Source: Amblyomma americanum (lineage: Eukaryota; Arthropoda; Arachnida; Ixodida; Ixodidae). From it: a stretch of DNA of 64,000 nt. Location: positions 88,158,639 to 88,222,638 of the forward strand of contig NC_135498.1 in the NCBI RefSeq assembly GCF_052857255.1. Reading direction: 5' to 3'. Shown here piece by piece: positions 39,401 to 46,216 of the stretch. The notes under the pieces were generated by a model. It was not told the origin of the DNA and ran no database searches. It worked only from the letters and a program-made list of their open reading frames with translations. Position numbers and translations under genes: made by a program. Every line of letters starts with the position of its first letter. Position 1 is the first letter of the stretch.

Positions 39401-42400
39401 CAGGCAGCTCCGAAAGCCTCAGGCCTAACTACCACTCGGACAACGACCGTGACCACAACAAAGACCCGAAACGGGTTATGTGCCCGCAGCCGCGAGGAGA
39501 CGCCAGCTTTGTGGGGTGGTCCTACCCCGCTCACTGCACAAAGCAGCTTCTGAGCGGTCGGCGCCCACCGTATCGGACGGTGTCGGAGCGCCCGGTGCCG
39601 AGCTGCAATACCAGCGAGCTCGTAGCGGCACCCGTGGCCCCAGGCCACCCGGCTCCCGGAGCCGCGACTCCCAGAGTCGAAAAAGAGACAGAGAAAATAT
39701 ATACAGAAACTCGGACCACCCACGCGGCTTCCGTACTCACTCGCTTCGGGCTCGGCGACTCCGCGGGCGCTAGGCCTCGCGCTCCCTCGATGCGGACCAA
39801 GTGATTCTCACGAAGAAACTCCAGGGAAAAATGTGCTGAGCATGTCGAAAAGTTCAAACATGCTGCAGCGCAATACTCGCACTCAAGAAAGCATGCCGCA
39901 GGTCCTAGCGATCAAAATTCACTCTAGGCCTAGCACTTGTCAAGTCCGGACAAGGAGCGTTCCCCGAACCGACAGTCGTCCAATGTTCCAAGAGCAGGCC
40001 CCACGTTGGGCGCCAGATGTGGGGTTTACTTGGGGAGATAAGTACTTTCTCCCCACTCAATCGCGGCTGACACAATTCAAAGCCGCCCGGACCCCACCCC
40101 GTGATCGCGTACGCTACCGAGCGCTCGCCGACCACGGCGGGCCTTGCTCTGGGGGAACAAAGGAATGACACATTGGCTGACACAAACAGGCATTTATTGC
40201 TACAGAAACAATAACGCCAGCTACAGTCGAAACCCGCGATAGCGAAATCTCGAGAATACGAAATTCTCGCCGCAACGAAATATTTCCGAGATCCCGGCAA
40301 ATGCCCATAGGGGCCAATGTATTTCGTATCTCTCGGTAACGAAACATTTTTGTACCGCAATCCCACGATAACGAAATTTGCTGCAGCGTCGGTCCGCATA
40401 CTGTCTCCCATATTATGAATAACAGCGTCAAAAAAGCACTCAAATTGAGCAAACTGCAATAGCGCGCTTGCGTGGCTACAGCGAGAGCATTGGCGCCTGG
40501 CAACCTTGCAGCCGGAACAACTTTAAAAACTTTAGCCACCTTGAGCCGGTGCTAGCCACCATACCGGCGCAGCGCATGTCCTCTGTGATCGGTTCCGCGT
40601 GGTTGTTTATCTCGGAGGCTATGTTCAGGGAAGGCAGCCTCGCAGCGACACCATCAGGGGGCGACACTAGATCATCAGCGCTGCACTTTTAGGCCTGCGA
40701 GCGGTGCACATGTGTTCGTTGTGTGTGGTGGCGGTGTGTATGAGCAGCAGTCCGCACGTTTGCGTTTGAGATGTCTCCGCCAGCCAAAAAATGTGTGCGA
40801 AACTGACGACACCGAGGACCAAGGTCCACAACATGGAGAGACGGTAAACCCGAACCCGAGGAATGTGTTGGACGCCTTTGACACGATCCGGTCGTTCTTA
40901 GGCGCACACGACGACGACGTGGCAATGGATCACTTCTTGCAGTGTGAGAATAGAACCATGAAGTTGCTGCAAGGTAAGGCTCGGCAAACTAAGCTGACTG
41001 ACTTTTGGCAATAAATTTTCTTTTTGCAGGCTGTTTTCTATCTTTTCTGTCTCATTTTCGCGGCAACGAAATTCTCGCGAAAGCGAATTTTTTTGCTGTC
41101 CCCGGCGATTTCGTTATTGCGGGTTTCGACTGTAGCAACAAGGTACGCTAATGAATCGAGGTCGTCCGACTCACCAGCAAGGTTCCGAGCGAATGTTCGC
41201 CCGTGCTAGGGCAAGGGATATAAACTCCGCAGGCCGGAAGGGATGAGTACGGGAGCCTGTCTCCCCGTCGCTTCTTCGCCCCGCCGGCGAAGAGCAGAGC
41301 CCCGAGCGACGCGTCCGCTCAGGCTGATTATCCCAGCCGAAGAGATCCCATCTCCCGCGGGCGGGCTTCAGCAGTCTCCCGCGCAGCGACGCTGGTGCCC
41401 TCTCTTGCCAGTTAATGTAACTGACAAGGGAACGCGTTCATCCTCGGGGTGAGACTGCTGCTGCGCGGTGCCTCGCGGGAAAGCAAACTCAGGAGCTGCA
41501 GGGCTGGTCCCCACAACCTGGAAGCGGCCTCCCTTCAGGAACCTGTTCGAATGAACCAGTGCAAGGCCCGCAACGCCTGAAGTAACAAGTGTACAATGCC
41601 ATAAACTTACAGGGGCATTGTCTGGGACCGAACTAACCGGGTCGAATTGGCCAGATTTCCTAATAACAGGGGGCGAATTAATGAGCTTTTACTTTAGGGG
41701 GGGGCTAACTTTGGGAGATTTAGTGACTTGCAGGGTTGACAGCATTTAGGCCCCTTTTGTCAATAATGGTTACCACAGCATGGATGGTGCAGTTTCCTTG
41801 TCACCTCCCTTAAATCATACCTTACGTCATGAATTAACTGTCCTTCGACCTGTATTATCAGAAATTTTTGCTAGTTTGTAGACGGTGCTTCTGGACAAGA
41901 TAGTTGCATCACTTTGAACTTGCATTTTTTTTTCTTATTTACTTATGCACTGCACCTTACATCCTCCTGTGCGGAAAACTGGGTGGGAAGCTTCTTGTCA
42001 CAAAAACTTCTTCGCTGCTGAAAAGTGAAAAATATGTAACTAATGACAGTTGGGCGTTTCTGTATTATATAACGCACTGGAAATTTTGTCAAGCTTCCTC
42101 TTGCAAAAAAAAAAAAATTCAAACCACCTCATAATCTTGTTGACTCACAGGTGAGAATACACCTTAAGCGTGGACCAGTCCTTAGTGCCTTGCCCTTACA
42201 AAAAAATAGGTACTTCCAGCTATGTACACCATTGGTGGGCACAGGCTATTTACGAGTATCTGCTTCCTCTGGGGCCTTCCTTACTTTTAAGAGCGGTGAC
42301 TCTCCTGTGTGGGAACACGGCCATGGTGAGGGCAAAAAGTTTGAGAATCCGTATCTGTCCTGAGAGCAGGCTGAGCTGTCGACGATTGTGACTGACACTG

Positions 42401-42464
42401 TGTGTTTTGTTTCCTTTGCCCAGGCATTGTGCTGCACCACCTTTCCCTGTCTCGGCGTTCGTGA
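27386..42464 (+). CDS. MRM1: mitochondrial rRNA 2'-O-methyltransferase, split gene
   Basis: MRM1 enzymes of the SpoU/TrmH (SPOUT) family place a 2'-O-methyl group on one guanosine of the mitochondrial large-subunit rRNA, using S-adenosylmethionine, in the matrix. The plus strand holds an N-terminal region with a presequence-like basic start, the SpoU substrate-binding domain (GDERVFGLHPVLLALRAH...) and the C-terminal SPOUT motifs (GNEGQGMQPEV and SLNVSVAAG, then GIVLHHLSL). Exon phases agree where they can be tested: phase 2 at 28419/32509 and phase 1 at 37089/42424. The segment between HQ at 32803 and GNEG at 36970 should encode motif 1 (an N-x-G-x-x-x-R type loop) and is missing. The 100-N gap at 33519 is the likely place. 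Coordinates give the span from the tentative first ATG to the stop. Confidence 0.82.
27412..28074. mobile_element. MITE with long TIRs and TAA duplication
   Basis: The ends are inverted repeats beginning TACCCCTGTCACACGG. They pair for roughly 60 bases with mismatches (left ...TTTGAACTAATGCTCC, right GGAGCATTAGTTCAAAG...). TAA flanks both sides (27409-27411 and 28075-28077), which fits the TWA target of PIF/Harbinger transposons. The interior is AT-rich and non-coding. It lies in the proposed first intron of MRM1, a few bases after the donor, and about 175 bp before exon 2. Confidence 0.75.
28250..28419 (+). CDS. MRM1: MRM1 exon 2 (presequence and N-terminus)
   Basis: From the ATG at 28256 the frame reads MRDTLKTACRLNSRPVASAW. 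It has several Arg/Lys and hydroxyl residues and no acid after Asp3, as expected of a mitochondrial targeting peptide. A more acidic stretch follows (NPEDWDSVSGDL) and ends KKQ plus AG. The donor is AG|GTTTGCC at 28420, in phase 2, which joins in frame to the 32509 acceptor. The first bases, GTTTGG, are coding only if tentative exon 1 is used. Confidence 0.68.
28420..30290. other. MRM1 intron, first part
   Basis: Non-coding with short frames. A run of ten G or A/G follows T-rich sequence near 30165-30180. No repeat family recognised. Confidence 0.45.
30293..30450 (+). mobile_element. tRNA-derived SINE
   Basis: 30293-30360 looks tRNA-like: TTGTGGTAAAGCATCCG (A box), then GGGTTCGATCCC (perfect B box) with a 5-bp T stem CTGGG/CCCAG. 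The anticodon loop lacks the usual U33, and the acceptor stem does not close. A short unrelated body follows (ACCTTAATGGGTACAAG...). I therefore call a SINE in the MRM1 intron. A diverged tRNA gene cannot be wholly excluded. Confidence 0.6.
30718..30893 (-). mobile_element. tRNA-derived SINE, minus copy of a head-to-head pair
   Basis: The minus strand starts with CTTAGTTGGTAGAGCGAC (A box) and GAGTTTGAACATGAG (degenerate B box). A body follows (TTCTGTGAAAGC, CTTTGTAGGCATG, CTTGGGTGGATGCTAATGAA). The plus copy at 30915 has the same order of motifs. Confidence 0.65.
30915..31105 (+). mobile_element. tRNA-derived SINE, plus copy of a head-to-head pair
   Basis: GCGTAGTTGGTAGAACGAC (A box) and GGATTCAAACCC (B box) are followed by the same body as the minus copy (TTCTGTGAAAGTTG, TTTCTTTGTAGCCA, CTTGGGTGGTTGCTAATGAG). 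The two heads are 22 bp apart. Confidence 0.68.
31106..31826. other. MRM1 intron, no feature
   Basis: No coding or repeat signal recognised. It ends with the 9-bp target repeat of the next SINE. Confidence 0.45.
31827..32071 (+). mobile_element. Ruka-type SINE, copy 2
   Basis: Flanked by the 9-bp target duplication ACAAAGCTG (31818-31826 and 32072-32080). The head GTCGTGGCTCTGTGGCTATG is mutated in the A box. The body matches copy 1 (GGCGAAATTCTAGAGGCC, CTTTGGGACGTTAA) and ends in an A-rich tail, CAAACCAA. It sits in the MRM1 intron, about 430 bp before exon 3. Confidence 0.9.
32509..32803 (+). CDS. MRM1: MRM1 exon 3 (SpoU substrate-binding domain)
   Basis: The acceptor TTTGCTTTAACAG ends at 32508. 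The 295-nt exon starts in codon position 3 and encodes PPPKFVKKHRES, the family core GDERVFGLHPVLLALRAHRR and ILYELYISEKK, then a helical region ending LCGGGNHQ. In MRM1/TrmH proteins this HQG turn precedes the SPOUT domain. After CAG at 32801-32803 comes GCAAGT, a good GC-AG type donor, so the intron probably starts at 32804. The GT at 32793 would cut off the conserved HQ. Confidence 0.92.
33519..33618. other. assembly gap, 100 N
   Basis: A run of exactly 100 N is the usual placeholder for a gap of unknown length. It lies in the MRM1 intron region where the missing central exons are expected. Confidence 0.99.
33790..34310 (-). pseudogene. unidentified minus-strand coding-like segment
   Basis: Two adjacent minus frames (34305-34057 and 34014-33796) read like ordinary protein, with phrases such as LLTRVNGMLHVPSKWFTKM and IPSIVTFLEETNTALALLA, separated by a stop. 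I do not recognise the family. It is probably a decayed transposon or retrocopy fragment in the intron; chance cannot be excluded. Confidence 0.3.
34657..35558 (+). mobile_element. Tigger deletion derivative, copy A1
   Basis: Terminal inverted repeats CAGTCGAAACCCGC-ATA-CGAAAT are flanked by TA (34655-34656 and 35559-35560). The interior keeps a few N-terminal codons of a transposase (MSPPAKK, about 35204). It then passes to a C-terminal tail with NVLDAFDTIRSFLGAHDDDV and RQTKLTDFWQ, ending near 35439. The DNA-binding and catalytic parts are missing, so it is non-autonomous. Relative to copy A2 it has a short deletion near 35372. It lies in the MRM1 intron. Confidence 0.9.
35561..36969. other. 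MRM1 intron with unassigned fragments
   Basis: A TTTTTCGGGATCTCATGA string near 35978 resembles the right end of the small element at 42978-43329. The frames at 36212-36644 (minus) carry no family signature. No exon for SPOUT motif 1 was found. Confidence 0.4.
36970..37089 (+). CDS. MRM1: MRM1 penultimate exon (SPOUT motifs 2 and 3)
   Basis: The acceptor TGCTTTCCGCAG ends at 36969. The 120-nt exon completes a Gly codon and reads NEGQGMQPEVSALCD, then a variable stretch and GSLNVSVAA, ending one base into the next Gly codon. GNEG-G and SLNVS-A are the SAM-binding knot motifs 2 and 3 of SpoU methylases; the Glu of GNEG and the Asn of LNVS are conserved. The donor GCAG|GTGTGT at 37090 is in phase 1. 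Confidence 0.92.
37090..37497. other. MRM1 last intron, left part
   Basis: GT- and TGTGCATG-rich sequence after the donor. No coding feature. Confidence 0.5.
38145..38732 (-). repeat. LTR (3' LTR in element orientation)
   Basis: 588 bp. It carries the uninterrupted CCAGCTAGCAACAAGG site that is occupied by a Tigger in the partner LTR. Confidence 0.9.
38733..40017 (-). other. interior of the LTR element, no recognisable ORF
   Basis: GC-rich and open in several overlapping frames (longest 166 codons at 39223-39723, minus). None has CCHC, protease or polymerase motifs. Substitutions are visible against typical gypsy structure only in that everything between primer site and purine tract is replaced. 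Confidence 0.6.
40018..41515 (-). repeat. LTR (5' LTR) interrupted by Tigger A2
   Basis: Without the 909-bp Tigger and one TA it is 587 bp, one base shorter than the partner LTR. It differs from it by scattered substitutions only. Confidence 0.9.
40224..41132 (+). mobile_element. Tigger deletion derivative, copy A2
   Basis: Same structure as A1: CAGTCGAAACCCGC termini, TA duplication (40222-40223 and 41133-41134), an N-terminal scrap and a C-terminal transposase tail with DAFDTIRSFLGAHDDDV and FLQCENRTMKLLQGK. It retains the short segment deleted in A1. The empty site in the sister LTR (38346-38347 region) proves the insertion boundaries. Very similar to A1 throughout, so both are young copies. 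Confidence 0.95.
41697..42423. other. MRM1 last intron, right part
   Basis: Mostly T-rich sequence ending in a good polypyrimidine tract and CCCAG before the last exon. No feature recognised. Confidence 0.45.
42424..42464 (+). CDS. MRM1: MRM1 last exon
   Basis: The acceptor TTTCCTTTGCCCAG ends at 42423. Two bases complete the Gly codon opened at 37089, then IVLHHLSLSRRS and a TGA stop at 42462-42464. G-I-(L/V)-L-H directly after the SLNVSVAAG motif is what SpoU methylases show in the final helix of the knot. The tail is short compared with vertebrate MRM1. No clear AATAAA is seen in the next few hundred bases. Confidence 0.85.
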
Positions 42465-43579
42465 GGGGACAAGGCGAATGGGCGATATCCCACTCCTGGA
42501 TTGGGTGTGTCATTTTGGAACTCTTTTTAAGCGGTGTTTCGAGTTCCTCCCTGCCGAACACTGCCTCCACCTGCTCTGCCACCTTACAACACCACCAACT
42601 TCTTTTGCGACCTCTGCATAGTGTCTGTAAACCACATGTCACATTTGCTAGCCTTGCACACAGTGCACACAGCCTTGCAAACAGTGTTGGTGTGGATCAG
42701 GCCATTAGGATATGGTGTCTGGTGGTACAGCAAACTCATTATTTTGAACTGTTGCCTAATACGAACTGATCCTTTGGTCTTGTCAACATGAACTGTGTTG
42801 TAGAAGAAGATTCTCCTAATTCAATGTCTGCATAATATGGAAAAACGTTCAGTCCCCTTCAGGTTGAGATTTCAAACGCGTTTGCCAAATGTAAAAAGAG
42901 TGGAACAATGTAGGTAGGCTCCTTGCTCTTTGGCTACTGGCAACTGTTTGGTTACTGGCAAATGGATTCTGCTGTAACACAGAATCTTGATGATATGATC
43001 ATAGTCGATACGAATTTCGGGGTGATATGAATTGTACAATTCCCTGGGCACAGCGCATTGTCTACAGTGTACAGAATTTTTCTTCTTCTGTACTCTCAGT
43101 AGAAATGTGACATTGGCGATGCCACGATCGCAAGTTACGCACTACGCACCGCAAGCAGTGAGAGATGGTGCACGTCTCTAAACAAGTTCTGTCAGCTGTA
43201 AACAGGTCTATGGGAATGCATTTCCCGTGCTTCTGTGCAAAGCTTATGTTAATTTTGGATGATAGCATTTTCAGATGTGACTAATATTTTTCGGGACCTC
43301 ATGAGAATCATATGGTCGAGCTTCTACTGTATCTGTCTTGCTTGCTTTAGGTGCACCGTTTTGTTTGCTTCAAAATTCATTGGCAAAACAAGTCGACAGC
43401 ACGCCTCTTTGTCTGGCCTCGTAGGATGTGTAAGAGATCCTCTCGCCTTGACTTGAGGGGCTTTTTGCACGGATTTTAAAACATAATTTCTCTTTGATAG
43501 GTGAATTACGATGTTCACGAGAGTCTAGGACAGCTCCAAACGTAAGGCGACCCCCAAGTTCAGCGACCATCGCTCACTG
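42465..43579. other. downstream of MRM1; possible small MITE
   Basis: The first part is presumably 3' UTR. 42978-43329 may be a short TA-flanked element. Its left end (ACAGAATCTTGATGATATGAT) and the complement of its right end (ACAGTAGAAGCTCGACCATA and on) align loosely over about 30 bases. Confidence 0.35.
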
Positions 43580-43748
43580 TCACTGCTGCCAGCCTGTTGT
43601 GTCTGGCGGTGTGGGTTGGGTAGTTTTATTTTTATTTTGTTTTCCTTGCCCATTCGACTCTTTCTCACTGTCTTCCCACAACATATCATCCTCGGTGCCA
43701 TTGAGATCGTTTAAAATGCCACATTTCTTAAAAGCGCGGATGACTACC
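43580..43748 (-). pseudogene. C-terminal half of old Tigger-like transposase T0
   Basis: The minus strand reads VIRAFKKCGILNDLNGTEDDMLWEDSEKES and ends at a stop at 43580. This is the C-terminus of a pogo/Tigger transposase, homologous to KSFKKTGISNALDGTEDDSLW in element D. The frame stops at the TA where element C begins. Its continuation is at 48033-48156, beyond elements C, B and D. Confidence 0.8.
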
Positions 43749-44276
43749 GTATTTACTCCCATAATGAACCCGCTAGCATAATGAGCCCGCCCCCACTATT
43801 GGTGGTCAGAATTTACTTCTTTTTTTTGAGCCTTTAGCTTTTCGTAGCTGGTTCCTCAGTTTTTGCACAAGGTGCTGCTGGCCCTGATAACATCACTTGT
43901 TTATCTTTTGAGGAGAGCTCCTGGCAAAGAAGGGGGGAGAGACAGAGAGAGAGCGCACTGCCCTAGGTGAACTTGGCAGAGCGCCAAGACGTTGTATGCT
44001 GTAAGCTAAGGCATAGTGATTCGCATTATGCGCTCCTCTCCCATCCTGTTTGTTTTTTTAACCTTGTGTAAAAAACGCACGCCTGACCTTCAGGGCCGGT
44101 TTTCAGTATGCTCGCGTTTTCAGCGCCAGTGTTCAGCATGTTCGCGTTATCTAGATGCGAATGGCCAGCTACCGCAAAATTGCTGGATCGTGTCAAAGTG
44201 AACGATACTAAACACCAGCAGCACGAACGCATCTGACCGTGCGCGTTTGTTGATGATCGAAGGACGGACGGAGGTA

Positions 44277-46088
44277 CCGTATAAACGTGTGTAAGGGCCG
44301 CACTTTTTTTCCCAGATTCGGGGGGCAAATTTCGGGGTGCGGCCTATACACGCGATTTTCGAAAAAATTTTTTATTTTTTTTCAAGTGAAAGCAATCCAA
44401 TCTGGAATGCGCGGCATTTATTTACCGTTCAGGCATCACTCACGGAGTCTTCAGACTCCGAGCTGGTGCTGTGTTCAGGTAAATGTTCAGCCCACAGAAA
44501 GTCGTCTTCGGTCTCGTCTAAACTGTTTGAAATTCCGGTCACTTTGAAACTCCGGGTTACAATGTCGGTCAACACGGAATTCCACGCGGACAAAATCCAT
44601 CCAAGCACAGTCACGAGCGGTGCCCTCTTAAGCCGCCCTGTCGGCGTCTCGTCGGGATTGCCATTGGCCATTCATTCTGAATACTGCCTTCGAAATTCAA
44701 CCTTAAAAGGCCGATTGACGCTTACATCCAGGGACTGCAGCATGCCGGTGAGGCCGCCCGGTATCACGGCCATGTCTGTGCGGATACCGCGCAGGCGTTC
44801 CTTAACCCTACCCGTCAAGTGACCGCGGAAGCTGTCCAAGAGGAGGAGCGATCGTCGGGCCAGCATGGCGCCTGGGCGCTTCTCCCAAACGCTTTTTACC
44901 CAGTCGAGCACAAGCTTATCGTCCATCCAGCCCTTTTCTTGGGCGCGAACTACAATTTCCTTGGGGAAAACGCCTTTAGGAATCGTTTTTCTTTTCAGGA
45001 TGACATAGGGGGGCAGCTTCCGCCCGTCCGCGGTGACGCACAGCATAACGGTACACCGTTGGCGCTCCGCGCCGGTTGTCCGCACGAAAACACTCTTCTT
45101 TCCTTTCAGTTCAACTGTGCAGCTCTCGGGACAGTCGAACCACACGGGGGTCTGGTCGGCGTTCGCTATCTGCGAAAATATATAGTTGTGCTCACGACGC
45201 AGACCGATGACATACTTCTGAAAGCTGAGCACCTTGTCGGTGTAGTCGGGGGGGGGGGGCAGCCGCTGGCACAGCGTGGTCCTTCGCCGAAATGATAGGC
45301 CCTTCCTCTTCAGAAATCTTCGTACCTAGCCGGCACTAGCCTTGAAGTCCTCGTGCGGTATGTTTTTAGCACGTGCCAAGGCTTGTGCCCTCACGCGCAG
45401 CATGTCCGTTGTCAACGCGTAGCCGTTGTTCCGCACTTCCATTGAATAGCATAGCAGCTCTTCTTCTAGCTCAGGAAATTTGCATGGCTTGTCTCGGAAA
45501 GCGCGCTTTTTGGAGCTGGTATTCTTCAACGCATCCCTTTGTCCGCACCACCGTCGGACACACTTCTCGTCCACGTCAAATTTTCTGTCCGCGGCACGCT
45601 TGCCGTGTTCGAGAGCGAACTCCACTACTTTCAGTTTAAAGCCCGCCGTGTAGCTGTTGAGGTGCTTGCCCATCGTGCAACAGTAACAATGCTCGGAGGC
45701 AGTTCATGAAAAAGTGAAGAACGACAGCGCACGAGAGCAACAACTATGCCGAGCGACCACGGTAACACAACCACCAAAAAACGCATGCTTTGACAGCCAG
45801 AACAGAACAAAGTTAGACCTGGCGATACCGATGCCGATACGGATAGCGGAAGTACAGTAGCAGAAGCTCGCGGCAGAAGAAAAGATGATGATGATGACCT
45901 GCGGCCTCGGGCGCCATCCATGGGCGGCACCTCGAAGCTCCTGTGCGCATGTATTTCGAAGGCTATTCTTGCGTGTTTCCTGGAAAGTTTGGGTGCGGCC
46001 CTTACACGGATTTTTTTTCTTCAAATATTTCCTTTGGGAATACGGGGTGCGGCCCTTACACGGGTGCGGCCCTTACGCGTTTATACGG
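44277..46088 (-). mobile_element. pogo/Tigger-like element B with decayed transposase
   Basis: Ends are inverted repeats CCGTATAAACG(T/C)GT(-)AAGGGCCGCAC, flanked by TA (44275-44276 and 46089-46090). GGGTGCGGCCCTTACACG-type subterminal repeats occur near both ends. Size 1812 bp, nearly the same as element D. It is inserted in element C. Confidence 0.88.
44429..45673 (-). pseudogene. transposase of element B
   Basis: Reading from 45673: a CENP-B/psq-type helix-turn-helix (YTAGFKLKVVEFALEHGKRA), then the DDE core with NADQTPVWFD, LLLLDSFRGHL and IPGGLTGMLQSLDVS holding the three catalytic aspartates, and the C-terminal acidic tail (LDETEDDFLW). Three lesions are visible. Two are Trp-to-stop changes (near 45329 and at 44672, where the related protein of element D has W). 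The third is a frameshift at a run of 10-12 G near 45250. A pogo-family transposase binds the terminal repeats and cuts at TA; this copy cannot make one. Confidence 0.88.
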
Positions 46089-46216
46089 TATGATATGAAA
46101 TATCAACTCTTCCAAAGAAATCTGTTGAAACTTCTTTTTTTCCCGCGTAATGAACCCTCCCCCAAACTGATATCAACTTTTCTGGAAAAAAAGTGTGTTC
46201 ATTACGTGAGTAAATA

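Larger units (their letters stand above)
38145..41515 (-). mobile_element. non-autonomous gypsy-type LTR element
   Basis: Two LTRs (38145-38732 and 40018-41515, the latter enlarged by a Tigger) begin TGTGGGG and end CCCCACA. They are flanked by a 4-bp duplication, ACCT (38141-38144 and 41516-41519). Orientation is minus: next to the right LTR the minus strand reads TGGCGCCCAACGTGGGGCC, a primer-binding-site-like sequence, and next to the left LTR a purine tract, AAGGTTGGGGAGA. The AATAAA in the LTR also fits the minus direction. The 1285-bp interior has no gag, protease, reverse transcriptase or integrase, so it depends on proteins supplied in trans. Confidence 0.88.
37500..41694. mobile_element. 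old TA-flanked DNA transposon H, split by an LTR element
   Basis: The left end (CAGTAAAGGCTCATTGATTCG at 37502) and the right end (CGAATTAATGAGCTTTTACTT, ending 41694) are inverted repeats flanked by TA (37498-37499 and 41695-41696). Its own sequence is 37500-38144 plus 41516-41694; the rest is the LTR element below. No transposase domain is readable, so it is a MITE-like derivative, likely Tc1/mariner/pogo by target site. It contains a perfect 15-bp hairpin at 37663-37696. Confidence 0.6.
43751..46214. mobile_element. Tigger-like element C, split by element B
   Basis: The left end reads CCGTATTTACTCCCATAATG (from 43751, after TA). The right end is TTCATTACGTGAGTAAA before TA 46215-46216. 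Subterminal repeats AATGAACCC occur at both ends (for example 43772, 46148). Its own sequence is 43751-44274 plus 46091-46214, with no transposase, so it is a MITE-like derivative. Its right terminus abuts element D. Confidence 0.65.

Noticed and set aside
39905..40539. Minus-strand ORFs of 184 and 141 codons across the LTR/Tigger junction
   Set aside because: They run from LTR into Tigger sequence against the direction of the transposase remnant, and parts recur at 34581-34972; antisense shadows.
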